Below are positions 32,507 to 40,131 of a DNA stretch of 44,549 bases, piece by piece; position 1 is the stretch's first letter; each line of letters opens with the position of its first letter. Origin of the DNA: Sphingosinicella sp. (GTDB lineage: Bacteria; Pseudomonadota; Alphaproteobacteria; Sphingomonadales; Sphingomonadaceae); NCBI GenBank assembly GCA_016793845.1, contig JAEULI010000127.1:1-44549 (forward strand), read 5' to 3'. A program made the translations under genes and the position numbers. Below the pieces are notes generated by a model. The model saw only the letters and a program-made list of their open reading frames with translations, was not told where the DNA came from and ran no database searches.

Positions 32507-33124
32507 ATGAACGCTTGCCCTCAGTATGGATTTTTTCGCGACCCGGTCCGCGCGCCGCTGGTCGGTGGTTTCGCCGTGTGGTGGGGCTGGCTCGCCGTCG
32601 CGCCGAGCTACCGGGAGGACTGGCTGCTCGAAAACCTGCTGGTCTTTGCGGGGCTTCCGATCTTCGTATGGCTCGACCGCCGCGTCGGCTTCTCGCGCCT
32701 GTCGACGGTGGCGATGTTCCTGTTCCTCGCCGCGCATGTCTACGGCGCGCACTACACCTATTCCGAAGCGCCTTTCGGCTTCTGGCTCAAAGAGATCGGC
32801 GGCACCGTCCGCAATCCTTACGACCGGCTCGTGCATTTCCTGTTCGGGCTGCTGCTCGCGCTCCCCATGCGGGAAACGCTGGCGCACTATGCAAAGGCCG
32901 GTCGAGGGTGGATGCACCTGTCGGCGTGGATGTGGATCGCGGCGCTTTCGACATTCTACGAACTGCTCGAATGGGCGGCGATGCTCATCGTCGCACCCGA
33001 TCTCGGCATCGCCTATCTCGGCACGCAGGGCGATGTCTTCGATGCGCACAAGGACAGCGCGCTCGCGATCGCGGGCGCCGCCGTCGCGCTCACCGCGCAT
33101 TTCCTTTTCGGGAGACGGACATGA
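32507..33124 (+). CDS. DUF2238 inner-membrane protein (YjdF-like)
   Basis: The 205-residue protein has about six membrane helices with the family's conserved stretches: HYTYSEAPFGFW, NPYDRLVHFLFGLLLALP and a C-terminal LGTQGDVFDAHKDSALAIAGA. The polar residues clustered in these helices suggest a channel or enzyme, but the role is unknown. Its stop overlaps the next gene's start as ATGA, so both are translated together. Upstream is a terminator-like hairpin that could control the pair. Confidence 0.85.
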   Translation: MNACPQYGFFRDPVRAPLVGGFAVWWGWLAVAPSYREDWLLENLLVFAGLPIFVWLDRRVGFSRLSTVAMFLFLAAHVYGAHYTYSEAPFGFWLKEIGGTVRNPYDRLVHFLFGLLLALPMRETLAHYAKAGRGWMHLSAWMWIAALSTFYELLEWAAMLIVAPDLGIAYLGTQGDVFDAHKDSALAIAGAAVALTAHFLFGRRT

Positions 33125-33750
33125 GAAGGCTCGCATCCCTGCTGCTGTTCGCGGCGACCCCGGCGCTCGCGGGCGTAGAGGGTGTCTATCGCCTCGAAGG
33201 CGTTCACGAGGCTGCCTCGGGCCTTGAACTCACCGCCGACGGACATTTCCGCTACGGCCTCACCTACGGCGCGCTGGACGAGGCGGGCGAGGGCCGCTGG
33301 GTCCGCGACGGCAACCGTATCCTGCTCACCACCGAACCCGCGTGGACCCCGCCCGCCTTCGAGCCCGTCTCGGCGGAACGGAACCCCGAATTCACCGTGC
33401 GCGTGCAGGTGACGGGGCCGGACGGCAACCGCATGAGCTGGCCCGTGGACGTGCTGCTGACATACGCGGACGGCACGGAGACCGAAGGCTATACGCAGCC
33501 CTACGGCTATATCCCGAACCTTCCCGAAGACACGAAGATCACGGCGGTGAAACTCGGCCTCGCCATGTTCGGCTTCATCTCGCCGCCGTTCCCGGTCGAT
33601 CTCGCCCGGGCCAACGACCTCACCTTCCGCCTCGTGCCGAACAGCCTCGGCCAGCCGCCGTTCAAGGACCAGCCGCTCCTCATCGAAGGCGATGATCTCG
33701 TGATGCTGCGCGGCGACGGGCGCCTTACCTACCGCAAGCCGTCCGAATAG
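33121..33750 (+). CDS. Secreted protein of unknown function coupled to the DUF2238 gene
   Basis: The ATG at 33121 overlaps the preceding stop by four bases, and the 209-residue product begins with a signal peptide (MRRLASLLLFAATPALAG). The mature protein is beta-rich with a GHFRYGLTYGALDEAGEGRW segment and an LTTEPAW turn, similar to small lipocalin-like or META-like periplasmic proteins that sense stress, but I could not place it firmly. Coupling to a DUF2238 membrane protein suggests a shared envelope function. It converges with the FNR-type regulator gene with only four bases between. Confidence 0.75.
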   Translation: MRRLASLLLFAATPALAGVEGVYRLEGVHEAASGLELTADGHFRYGLTYGALDEAGEGRWVRDGNRILLTTEPAWTPPAFEPVSAERNPEFTVRVQVTGPDGNRMSWPVDVLLTYADGTETEGYTQPYGYIPNLPEDTKITAVKLGLAMFGFISPPFPVDLARANDLTFRLVPNSLGQPPFKDQPLLIEGDDLVMLRGDGRLTYRKPSE

Positions 33751-33754
33751 ACGC

Positions 33755-34471
33755 CTATTCGCTGTCCATGATGGCCTTGAGCGCGGCCGGTTTCAGGATG
33801 CGGAGGCCGCGGCGGCCCTCGGTGGCGATCACGCCCGCGTCCTTCAGCTTGCCAATTTCGCGGCTCACCGTCTCGATGGTGAGGCCGAGCACGTCCGCCA
33901 TCTCGGTGCGGGTGAGCGGCAGCTGGATCAGCTGGCCGATGCCGAGGTCGGCGCCGCAGCCCGTCTGCGCCATGCGTCTGTCGATGTCGATGATCAGCCC
34001 CGCGAGCCGTGCACTCGCGCTCTTGCGGCCGAGGAACAGCAGCCAGCGGCGGCTGCGTTCCAGCTCGCTCAGCGTGCGTTCCAGAAGCTGGCGTTCGAGT
34101 TGTATGTTCTCGGCCATCATGCGCTCGAACGGCGCGCGCGCGAAGATGCACACTTCCGCTTCGGTCAGCGCGGTGATGTCGTGGTCCACCGTGTCGGCGT
34201 AAGGCCGTCCGATGAAGTCGGCGGGGTAGAGCAGCCCCACGGTCTGCGCGTCGCCCGAAGGTGTGAGTGAGCTCAGCTTCAAAACGCCGCCCAGCACGTT
34301 CGCGCAAAGGATGTTGTCGTCGCCCTCGAACTGCAGCGACTCGCCCGCGGCGAGCTTGCGTCTGCGCCCCAGGCGCGACATTTCGGTCAGCGCGGCATCG
34401 TCGAGCGTGCCGCACAGCGACCTGTCGCGAACAACGCAATCCTCGCAAACTTTGGTCAACCGCTGCTCCAT
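33755..34471 (-). CDS. fnr: FNR-type oxygen-responsive transcriptional regulator
   Basis: This 238-residue Crp/Fnr protein has a cysteine-rich N-terminus (C9-x2-C12-x7-C20) and a fourth cysteine C56, the pattern for the oxygen-labile [4Fe-4S] cluster of FNR/FnrL. A cyclic-nucleotide-like beta-barrel follows, a long dimer helix near 125-155 and a helix-turn-helix (about 188-215) with ETVSREIGKLK carrying the E-x2-S-R contacts for TTGAT half-sites. It should switch on anaerobic or microaerobic genes when the cluster is intact. A near-consensus FNR box lies immediately upstream of its start codon, so it probably represses itself. Confidence 0.9.
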   Translation of the reverse strand: MEQRLTKVCEDCVVRDRSLCGTLDDAALTEMSRLGRRRKLAAGESLQFEGDDNILCANVLGGVLKLSSLTPSGDAQTVGLLYPADFIGRPYADTVDHDITALTEAEVCIFARAPFERMMAENIQLERQLLERTLSELERSRRWLLFLGRKSASARLAGLIIDIDRRMAQTGCGADLGIGQLIQLPLTRTEMADVLGLTIETVSREIGKLKDAGVIATEGRRGLRILKPAALKAIMDSE

Positions 34472-34481
34472 TCGCCGGACT

Positions 34482-34495
34482 TGATTCCGGTCAAA
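34482..34495. promoter_or_regulatory. FNR box before the fnr start codon
   Basis: TTGATTCCGGTCAA is one mismatch from the FNR consensus TTGAT-N4-ATCAA and reads symmetrically on both strands. It ends only about 11 bases before the fnr ATG (34471), a position suited to repression of its own expression. Confidence 0.6.
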
Positions 34496-34601
34496 GCCCG
34501 CTTCTGCTCACGCCCTTAGCATTATTTTCGCCCATAATTCCACACTTGCGGATCGCCTGCGACCGATTGACCGCCCGGACGAGCTATTGTCGCGCGGGCG
34601 C

Positions 34602-35486
34602 TCAGGGCCGGGCACGTGCCCGCTGCGGCACGCGCACATTGCAGATGTCGATGAACCCCGAGTCGCGTGCGAACCAGCCGTCGCGCATTCGGTGCGCGCG
34701 TACGTCCACGTAGTCGCGGAACGATGCACTGTCGGTGCGCATGATCTCGATGGGGAGGCGTTCGCCCGCAGGCATGTCGCTGCCGAGCCGGATGCGCGTG
34801 ATGGGCACGCGTTCGGCCGCCGTTTCATAAAAGCCGATCGGCCCGGTGCCGCGCTTCAGGCTCGAGAGCGCTTCGACCCCGGAAATCACGCGCCCCACGA
34901 TCGTCACGTTGCGGTCGAGGTGGCGCGGCGCGTGTCCGATCACGACGTAAAGTTCGCTGCCGTTGCCGCTGTCCGCACTCTCCGCGCGCCCGACGCCGAG
35001 CGCTGCGTAGCAGTGCGTCGCCCACACTGCGCCGTCCTTGCGTGTCGCGGCGAAGCCGTTCACGAAGCCGGGCTCGCCGAAGCCGTCCGGGCCGGGAATC
35101 GGCGTGAAGGCGACGCCCGCCGCCGCGCGGCCGAACTCGGGTGCGAGCGTCGGCGGGATCCCCTGCTTGCGCTGCCTGGCCGGGTCTTCCGCATCCGGAT
35201 CGCCCCACTGCACCACGTAATTGTCCTGCACGCGGTTGATGCTGAGCCCGTTGAAATAGCCTTCGCGCACCAGCGTTCGGATATTGCGGACGGTGTTCGG
35301 CGCCAGCTCGGGCGCAAGCTCGAACACCACCGTGCTCCCGCCTACGTCCATGTAGAGCGTGTTCTCGGGGACAAGCGGCCGCCACTCCTCCGCCCGCGAG
35401 GCATCGATCACGCCCTGCGAGGAGAGCGGGGCGAAGCCCGCGAGCAGGCAGGCGAGGGGCCAGAAGAGGGGGATGAGTGCTCTCAT
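34602..35486 (-). CDS. Secreted cyclophilin-type peptidyl-prolyl isomerase
   Basis: The ATG at 35486 overlaps the upstream gene's stop by four bases and gives a signal peptide (MRALIPLFWPLACLLAGFAPLS). The 294-residue product has a cyclophilin fold with FELAPELAPNTVRNIRTLVREGYFNGLSINRVQDNYVVQWGDPD, where the active-site arginine of the usual F-H-R-V-I is seen as the arginine in INRV, and a GSELYVVIGHAPRHLDRNVTIVGRVISG segment. Large inserts make it longer than E. coli PpiA. It would help fold periplasmic proteins. It is the last gene of the DUF969-DUF979-DUF2891 transcript. Confidence 0.9.
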   Translation of the reverse strand: MRALIPLFWPLACLLAGFAPLSSQGVIDASRAEEWRPLVPENTLYMDVGGSTVVFELAPELAPNTVRNIRTLVREGYFNGLSINRVQDNYVVQWGDPDAEDPARQRKQGIPPTLAPEFGRAAAGVAFTPIPGPDGFGEPGFVNGFAATRKDGAVWATHCYAALGVGRAESADSGNGSELYVVIGHAPRHLDRNVTIVGRVISGVEALSSLKRGTGPIGFYETAAERVPITRIRLGSDMPAGERLPIEIMRTDSASFRDYVDVRAHRMRDGWFARDSGFIDICNVRVPQRARARP

Positions 35487-36451
35487 GTTCGTCCTTCCGG
35501 GTGCAGGGCGAGCAGCGCGAAGCTGCACAGCCAGTGGGAGCCCATATAGTCCTCCTCGATGTGCGGCAGGCTCGCGGCGAGGTGGCGCGCGGCGGCATCG
35601 GCATCGCCGAGTTCGCGCCAGCCCCACGCGCGCGTGAAGTTGAAGCCGTCGAGGTGGACGAGCTTGCCGTCGCTGCGGTCGAGCACGGCCGCGGGCCGCA
35701 GCAGCGTCGCCGGTTCGCCCTCGCCAAGGCGCGGCAGGAAGCCGGAAAGCCAGCCCGTGAATTCCGCCGCGGGCAGCACGCGCTTCATGCACAACGCCTC
35801 GACCATCGTCGAAGACAGAAACTCGTCCCCGCCCGGCTCCCACGCCGGGCAGTCGCGATCCGCCCCGAAATAGGTCTCCGCCCGTTCACGGATCAGCGCC
35901 GCCATCGCCGCGTCGTGGGTATCCGCCCAGTCCAGCGACAGGATGAAGGCGAACGCCGTGTTCGCGTGCGCGCCGCTGCGGATCGGATAGAGCTGCTTTG
36001 GAAAATAGTTTTTGAAACGCGCCGCGAACGCATGGGCGAGCGGCGCCAGCGCCGCGCCCCAGCCCCTGTCCGCATGGCGCGCGGCCTCGCCATGCAGCGC
36101 GAACAGCCATGCCCAGCCGTAGGGCCGCTCGAAACCTGCGGACGACGGCCGCGCCAGATAAGCCACCTCGCCCGCCACATTCGCCGCCGTCAGCACCGCG
36201 TCCGCCCGCGCGGCGATCTCGCGGCTCTCCGGCAGATCGGGGAACAGCCGTCGGATCGTCAGCAGCAGCCACCAGCTGTGCACGCAGCTATGCCAGTCGT
36301 AGCTGCCGTAGAAGACCGGATGCAGCGCGCGCGGCCCCAGCGCGTCGGCGGGGGCGTCGAGCACATGGTCCATCTTGTTCGGATACTCCTGCCCCACGTG
36401 GCCGAGCGCGATGCGCGCGAAGCGGGCGGCGAGAGGAGCGTCGAGGGTCAT
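35483..36451 (-). CDS. DUF2891 family protein
   Basis: The 322-residue protein has no signal peptide and is helical throughout, with tryptophan-rich motifs GSYDWHSCVHSWWLL, RPYGWAWLFALHGE and a C-terminal HLDGFNFTRAWGWRELG and HWLCSFALLAL, consistent with an alpha/alpha toroid as in glycan- or terpenoid-type enzymes. The SYDWHSCVH region near residue 49 resembles a candidate active site with two histidines. The family's function is unknown. It overlaps the DUF979 gene upstream and the cyclophilin gene downstream by four bases each. Confidence 0.9.
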   Translation of the reverse strand: MTLDAPLAARFARIALGHVGQEYPNKMDHVLDAPADALGPRALHPVFYGSYDWHSCVHSWWLLLTIRRLFPDLPESREIAARADAVLTAANVAGEVAYLARPSSAGFERPYGWAWLFALHGEAARHADRGWGAALAPLAHAFAARFKNYFPKQLYPIRSGAHANTAFAFILSLDWADTHDAAMAALIRERAETYFGADRDCPAWEPGGDEFLSSTMVEALCMKRVLPAAEFTGWLSGFLPRLGEGEPATLLRPAAVLDRSDGKLVHLDGFNFTRAWGWRELGDADAAARHLAASLPHIEEDYMGSHWLCSFALLALHPEGRT

Positions 36452-37401
36452 CGGAACGCGAATATATAGATGATGACGAGGTTCACCGCGAGCAGCGGCA
36501 GCGCCGTGGCGATCTGCGCGCGGATCACGCCGTTCCGGTTTTTCAGTTCCAGAAGCGCGGCGGGCACGATGTTGAAGTTCGCCGCCATCGGCGTCATCAG
36601 CGTGCCGCAGAACCCGGCGAGCATCCCCACCGCGCCGATCACCGCCGCGTCGCCGCCCATGCCGTGGATCAGCACCGGCACGCCGATCGCGGCCGCCATC
36701 ACCGGGAAGGCGGCGAAGGCATTGCCCATGATCATCGTGAACCCCGCCATGCCGAGCGCGAACACCGCAACTGCCGCAAAGCGGCTGCCCTCCGGGATCA
36801 GCGCGCCCGCGATATCGCCCACGGCTTCGCCGACCCCCGCGAGCGCGAACACCGCGCCGAGCGAGGCGAGCATCTGCGGCAGCACCGCCGCCCAGCCCAC
36901 CGAATCTATGAGGCGCCGTCCTTCCTCCAGCGGGGCAAGCGGCGGCGGCTTCAGCCACAGCATCGACACGGAAAGCGCGAGCACCACGCCGATGCCGAGC
37001 GACAGCAGCGTCACCTGCTTCGGGTCGAACAGCGGTTCGCCGCCCACGCTGATCGCCTTGAACGCCACGGTGCCGACGAGCGCGGTCACCGGAATGATCA
37101 GTGCAGGCAGGAACAGGCGGTTGCCGAGTTTGCCCGAAAGTGCCGTCCGCTCGTCCGGGCGCGTCGTCTTCGGCGTGCCGCTGCCGAGCGCGCCTGCGCC
37201 TGCGAGCGCGACGAGGCAGAGCACCAGCACACCGTTGCCGAGATCGCCGAGCCGGTCGCCTGCGAGGAAACTGAGCGACAAAAGCCCCCAGAACGCCGCG
37301 TTCCCTAGCCGCCTCGCGTTGCTCCGGTCGCGGAGGCTGCCGATCGCGAAGGCCGCGAACACCAGCCCGGCGAACGTATAGAGCGCGGGAAGCCCGATCA
37401 T
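36448..37401 (-). CDS. DUF979 membrane protein, predicted permease component
   Basis: This 317-residue inner-membrane protein has about nine hydrophobic helices, with GFTMIMGNAFAAFPVMAAAIGVPVLI and GMLAGFCGTLMTPMAANFNIVPAALLELK as family signatures. It has an almost fixed partnership with DUF969; the two are thought to form a transporter, and in Firmicutes the pair is often found near pyroglutamyl-peptidase genes. I chose the ATG at 37401, which overlaps the DUF969 stop as ATGA. The substrate is unknown. Confidence 0.9.
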   Translation of the reverse strand: MIGLPALYTFAGLVFAAFAIGSLRDRSNARRLGNAAFWGLLSLSFLAGDRLGDLGNGVLVLCLVALAGAGALGSGTPKTTRPDERTALSGKLGNRLFLPALIIPVTALVGTVAFKAISVGGEPLFDPKQVTLLSLGIGVVLALSVSMLWLKPPPLAPLEEGRRLIDSVGWAAVLPQMLASLGAVFALAGVGEAVGDIAGALIPEGSRFAAVAVFALGMAGFTMIMGNAFAAFPVMAAAIGVPVLIHGMGGDAAVIGAVGMLAGFCGTLMTPMAANFNIVPAALLELKNRNGVIRAQIATALPLLAVNLVIIYIFAFR

Positions 37402-38078
37402 TTCCGCTCTCCCAGCCGCCGGTCGAGCAGCATCAGCCGCGCGCCGTGGATGAGCAGCGCCGCGATCGCGGTCGGAATCGCCCACACCGAGAGTTCGAGC
37501 GGCGCAAGGTTGATGCCGTAAGTCTCGAACGTCCCCTTGATGAGCAGGATCGATGCGATGGCGATAAAGATGTCTTCGCCGAAGAAGAGCCCCACATTGT
37601 CGGTCGCCGCCGCCATCGCCTTCACCTCTTCGCGCGTTTCGGCATCACCTGCGCCCTGCGCTTCCGCTGCGGCCTCCGCCATCGGCGCGACGAGCGGCCG
37701 CACGGTCTGCGCGTGTCCGGCGATCGAGGTGAGCCCGAGCGCGGCGGCGATTTGGCGCACGATCAGGTAGATGATCAGCAGGCGGCCCACCGTCGCGCCC
37801 TTGAGGCCCGCGATCAGCGTCCGCGCGCGCTGCTGCAATCCGTAGCGTTCGAGCAGGCCGATGACGGGCAGCACGATCCACACCACGCTCACGTAGCGAT
37901 TGTCGTTGAACGCCTTGCCGAACGCGGAAACCACCGCGATCGGATCGAGCCCGGCGGCGATGCCCGTCGCGAGCGCCGCGATCGTCACCACGAGCAGCGG
38001 ATTGAGCCGGGCCATGAAGCCCAGCACGATGATGACGATTCCAGACAGTACCAGCACGACGCGAGGCCCCCGACTCAA
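37398..38078 (-). CDS. DUF969 membrane protein, predicted permease component
   Basis: The 226-residue protein has about six membrane helices and family motifs VLPVIGLLERYGLQQRARTLI, TSIAGHAQTVRPLVAPMAEAAAE and TDNVGLFFGEDIFIAIASILLIKG. It is the first gene of a four-gene operon with DUF979, DUF2891 and a cyclophilin. The only available start that keeps the first helix is TTG at 38078, which is unusual and has no strong ribosome site; a GTG a few codons inside is an alternative. A low expression level may be intended. Confidence 0.88.
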   Translation of the reverse strand: MSRGPRVVLVLSGIVIIVLGFMARLNPLLVVTIAALATGIAAGLDPIAVVSAFGKAFNDNRYVSVVWIVLPVIGLLERYGLQQRARTLIAGLKGATVGRLLIIYLIVRQIAAALGLTSIAGHAQTVRPLVAPMAEAAAEAQGAGDAETREEVKAMAAATDNVGLFFGEDIFIAIASILLIKGTFETYGINLAPLELSVWAIPTAIAALLIHGARLMLLDRRLGERK

Positions 38079-38142
38079 AGCGTCTTTACATCGCGCCCGG
38101 CGCCTTTAGCATCGGAAAAAACGACCTGTGGGGAAGGGCTTG

Positions 38143-39447
38143 ATGACGCTTCATCTCGCGATCGTGGGTTCCGGTCCGGCAGGTTACTACACGGCGGAGG
38201 CCGCCCAGAAGCTGAACGGCGGCGATGTCCGCATCGATATCATCGATCGGCTGCCCACACCCTTCGGCCTCATCCGCGCGGGCGTCGCGCCCGATCATCA
38301 GTCGATCAAAGCCGTCTCGCGCCGCTACGAGAAGACCGCGCTGACCGACAATGTCCGCTTCGCCGGCAATGTCAGTGTCGGCGAAGGCGGCATCTCGATC
38401 GATGAACTCCTCGGCCTTTACGACGCCGTGGTGCTCGCGACTGGCGCGCCGACCGATCGCCCGCTCGGCATCCCCGGCGAGGGTTTGCCCGGCGTCCTCG
38501 GCTCGGCGGCATTCGTCGGCTGGTACAATGGCCATCCCGATTTTGCTGATCTCGCGCCGCCGCTCCATAGCGAGTCGGTCGTCGTCATCGGCAACGGCAA
38601 CGTCGCGATCGATTGCGCGCGCATCATTGCCAAGCTGCCGGAGGAGTTCGAAGGCGCGGACATCGTGCAGCACGCCGTCGATGCGCTCGGCGCGTCGCAG
38701 GTAAAGCTCATCCGCATCGTCGGCCGTCGCGGTCCGCATCAGGTGAGCTTCACGCCGAAGGAGGTCGGCGAGATGGGCGAGCTTGCCCGCGCAACGCCCG
38801 TCGTCGATCCGGCCGTGTTCCCGCCCGTGGAAGAAGACGATGCGCTGGAGCCGGGCCTGCGCAAGGTCGTCACGGCGCTGCGCGGTTTCGCCGCCGCAGG
38901 CCCGGACCCTGAAAAGCCCGTCCGTGTTCACTTCGATTTCTTCCTGCGTCCCGTCGAAGTGCTGGGGGATGGCAAGGTCGAAGCCCTCCGCCTCGAACGC
39001 ACGCGGCTCATCGATGGCCGCGCCGAAGGCACCGGCGAGATGCTCGATATCCCCTGCGGCATGGTGATCAGCTGCATCGGCTACCGCACGATCCCGATCG
39101 CGGGCGTGCCTTATGATGATCGCGGCGGCCGCTTCGTGAACGAGGAGGGGCGCATATCCCCCGGCCTTTACTGCGTCGGCTGGGCACGGCGCGGGCCGAC
39201 GGGGACGATCGGGACAAACCGGCCGGATGGCTTCGCGATCGCGGACCTGATCGCGGCCGAGATCACGCCTGCCGGCAAGCCCGGCCGCGCCGGTCTCGAT
39301 GCGCTCGCGGCCGAAAAGGGCATCGACATCGTCACCTTCCGGGATTGGCAGAAGATCGACGCCGCCGAGGTCGCAAGGGCGCGCGGCAGCGCCCCGCGCG
39401 AGAAATTCGTGGCGGTCGACGATATGATGACGACGGCGCGAAGCTGA
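38143..39447 (+). CDS. Ferredoxin/adrenodoxin-reductase-like FAD oxidoreductase
   Basis: The 434-residue flavoprotein starts at the ATG at 38143 behind a GGGGAAGGG site. It has the FAD-binding GSGPAGYYTAEAA motif (9-21), the family loop DRLPTPFGLIRAGVAPDHQSIKAV, an NADP-binding VVVIGNGNVAIDCARI and a C-terminal YCVGWARRGPTGTIGTNRPDG, all characteristic of adrenodoxin reductase/FprA-like enzymes that carry electrons from NADPH to ferredoxin for cytochrome P450 or ferredoxin-dependent oxygenases. No partner ferredoxin or P450 is in this window. It is divergent from the DUF969 operon, with 64 bases between, and followed by tRNA-Pro. Confidence 0.92.
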   Translation: MTLHLAIVGSGPAGYYTAEAAQKLNGGDVRIDIIDRLPTPFGLIRAGVAPDHQSIKAVSRRYEKTALTDNVRFAGNVSVGEGGISIDELLGLYDAVVLATGAPTDRPLGIPGEGLPGVLGSAAFVGWYNGHPDFADLAPPLHSESVVVIGNGNVAIDCARIIAKLPEEFEGADIVQHAVDALGASQVKLIRIVGRRGPHQVSFTPKEVGEMGELARATPVVDPAVFPPVEEDDALEPGLRKVVTALRGFAAAGPDPEKPVRVHFDFFLRPVEVLGDGKVEALRLERTRLIDGRAEGTGEMLDIPCGMVISCIGYRTIPIAGVPYDDRGGRFVNEEGRISPGLYCVGWARRGPTGTIGTNRPDGFAIADLIAAEITPAGKPGRAGLDALAAEKGIDIVTFRDWQKIDAAEVARARGSAPREKFVAVDDMMTTARS

Positions 39448-39531
39448 GGCTTGCGGGGGCGTGACCCCCTCGCTATAAGCCGCCGTCCGCTGTCCCGAGG
39501 GCTTCCGCCCACAGCGGCAAATCCTGCGCGT

Positions 39532-39608
39532 CGGGGAGTAGCTCAGCCTGGTAGAGCACTGTCTTCGGGAGGCAGGGGCCGGAGGTTCGAATCCTCTCTC
39601 CCCGACCA
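39532..39608 (+). tRNA. tRNA-Pro (anticodon CGG)
   Basis: Acceptor stem CGGGGAG/CTCCCCG, D-arm AGCTCAGCCTGGTAGAGC, anticodon loop TTCGGGA with CGG at 39566-39568, T-loop TTCGAAT and an encoded ACCA give a complete cloverleaf. It lies 84 bases after the flavoprotein gene. Confidence 0.97.
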
Positions 39609-39710
39609 CGCGCAGTCTTTTAGATCAAAGAGTTGGCCGCCCGGTTGCAATCTTGGGTCGGTCGGTAGCGATCCTCCTCCGGTGATCGTCCGGTGAGCCG
39701 GGAGAACAAC

Positions 39711-40127
39711 ATGACCGACATTCGCATCACGGCTGGCGATCTCGTTTTCCTGGCCCGTCTCGAACGCGAACGGGCGCCGGAAACGTGCAGGTATTTCCTC
39801 TCGCTGCTGCCGTACAAAACGCAGTTCGTGCATGTCCGCTGGAGCGGTGAAGGCTGCTGGGTGCCGCTTGGCGACGCGCCCGTTCCCTTCACCTTCGAGA
39901 ACGCGACCAGCTATCCGGTGCCCGGCCAGATGATCTTCTACCCCGGTGGTTACAGCGAAACGGAGATCCTGCTCGCCTATGGCGCGGTGAACTTCGCGAG
40001 CAAGCTCGGCCAGCTCGCGGGCAATCATTTCCTCACCATCGTCGAAGGGCTCGATCAGTTGCCGGTGCTCGGCAAGCGCGCGCTCTGGCAGGGCGCGCAG
40101 GATGTTCTGATCGAGAGCCTGTCCTGA
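39711..40127 (+). CDS. DUF3830 family protein (cyclophilin-like fold)
   Basis: The ATG at 39711 has a GGGAG site seven bases before it and yields 138 residues. The protein matches DUF3830: MTDIRITAGDLVFLARLERERAPETCRYFLSLLPY, WVPLGDAP, and PVPGQMIFYPGGYSETEILLAYG. The fold is predicted to be a small beta-barrel related to cyclophilins, without a known activity; homologues often occur with amino-acid deaminases or peptidases. Here it converges with a class I aminotransferase gene with four bases between. It directly follows tRNA-Pro, but I found no attachment repeat. Confidence 0.85.
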   Translation: MTDIRITAGDLVFLARLERERAPETCRYFLSLLPYKTQFVHVRWSGEGCWVPLGDAPVPFTFENATSYPVPGQMIFYPGGYSETEILLAYGAVNFASKLGQLAGNHFLTIVEGLDQLPVLGKRALWQGAQDVLIESLS

Positions 40128-40131
40128 AGGC

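Noticed and set aside
39532-40127. tRNA-Pro as a possible integration site for an island downstream
   Set aside because: I found no duplicate of the tRNA 3' end nearby and no integrase; the downstream genes have the same composition as the rest.
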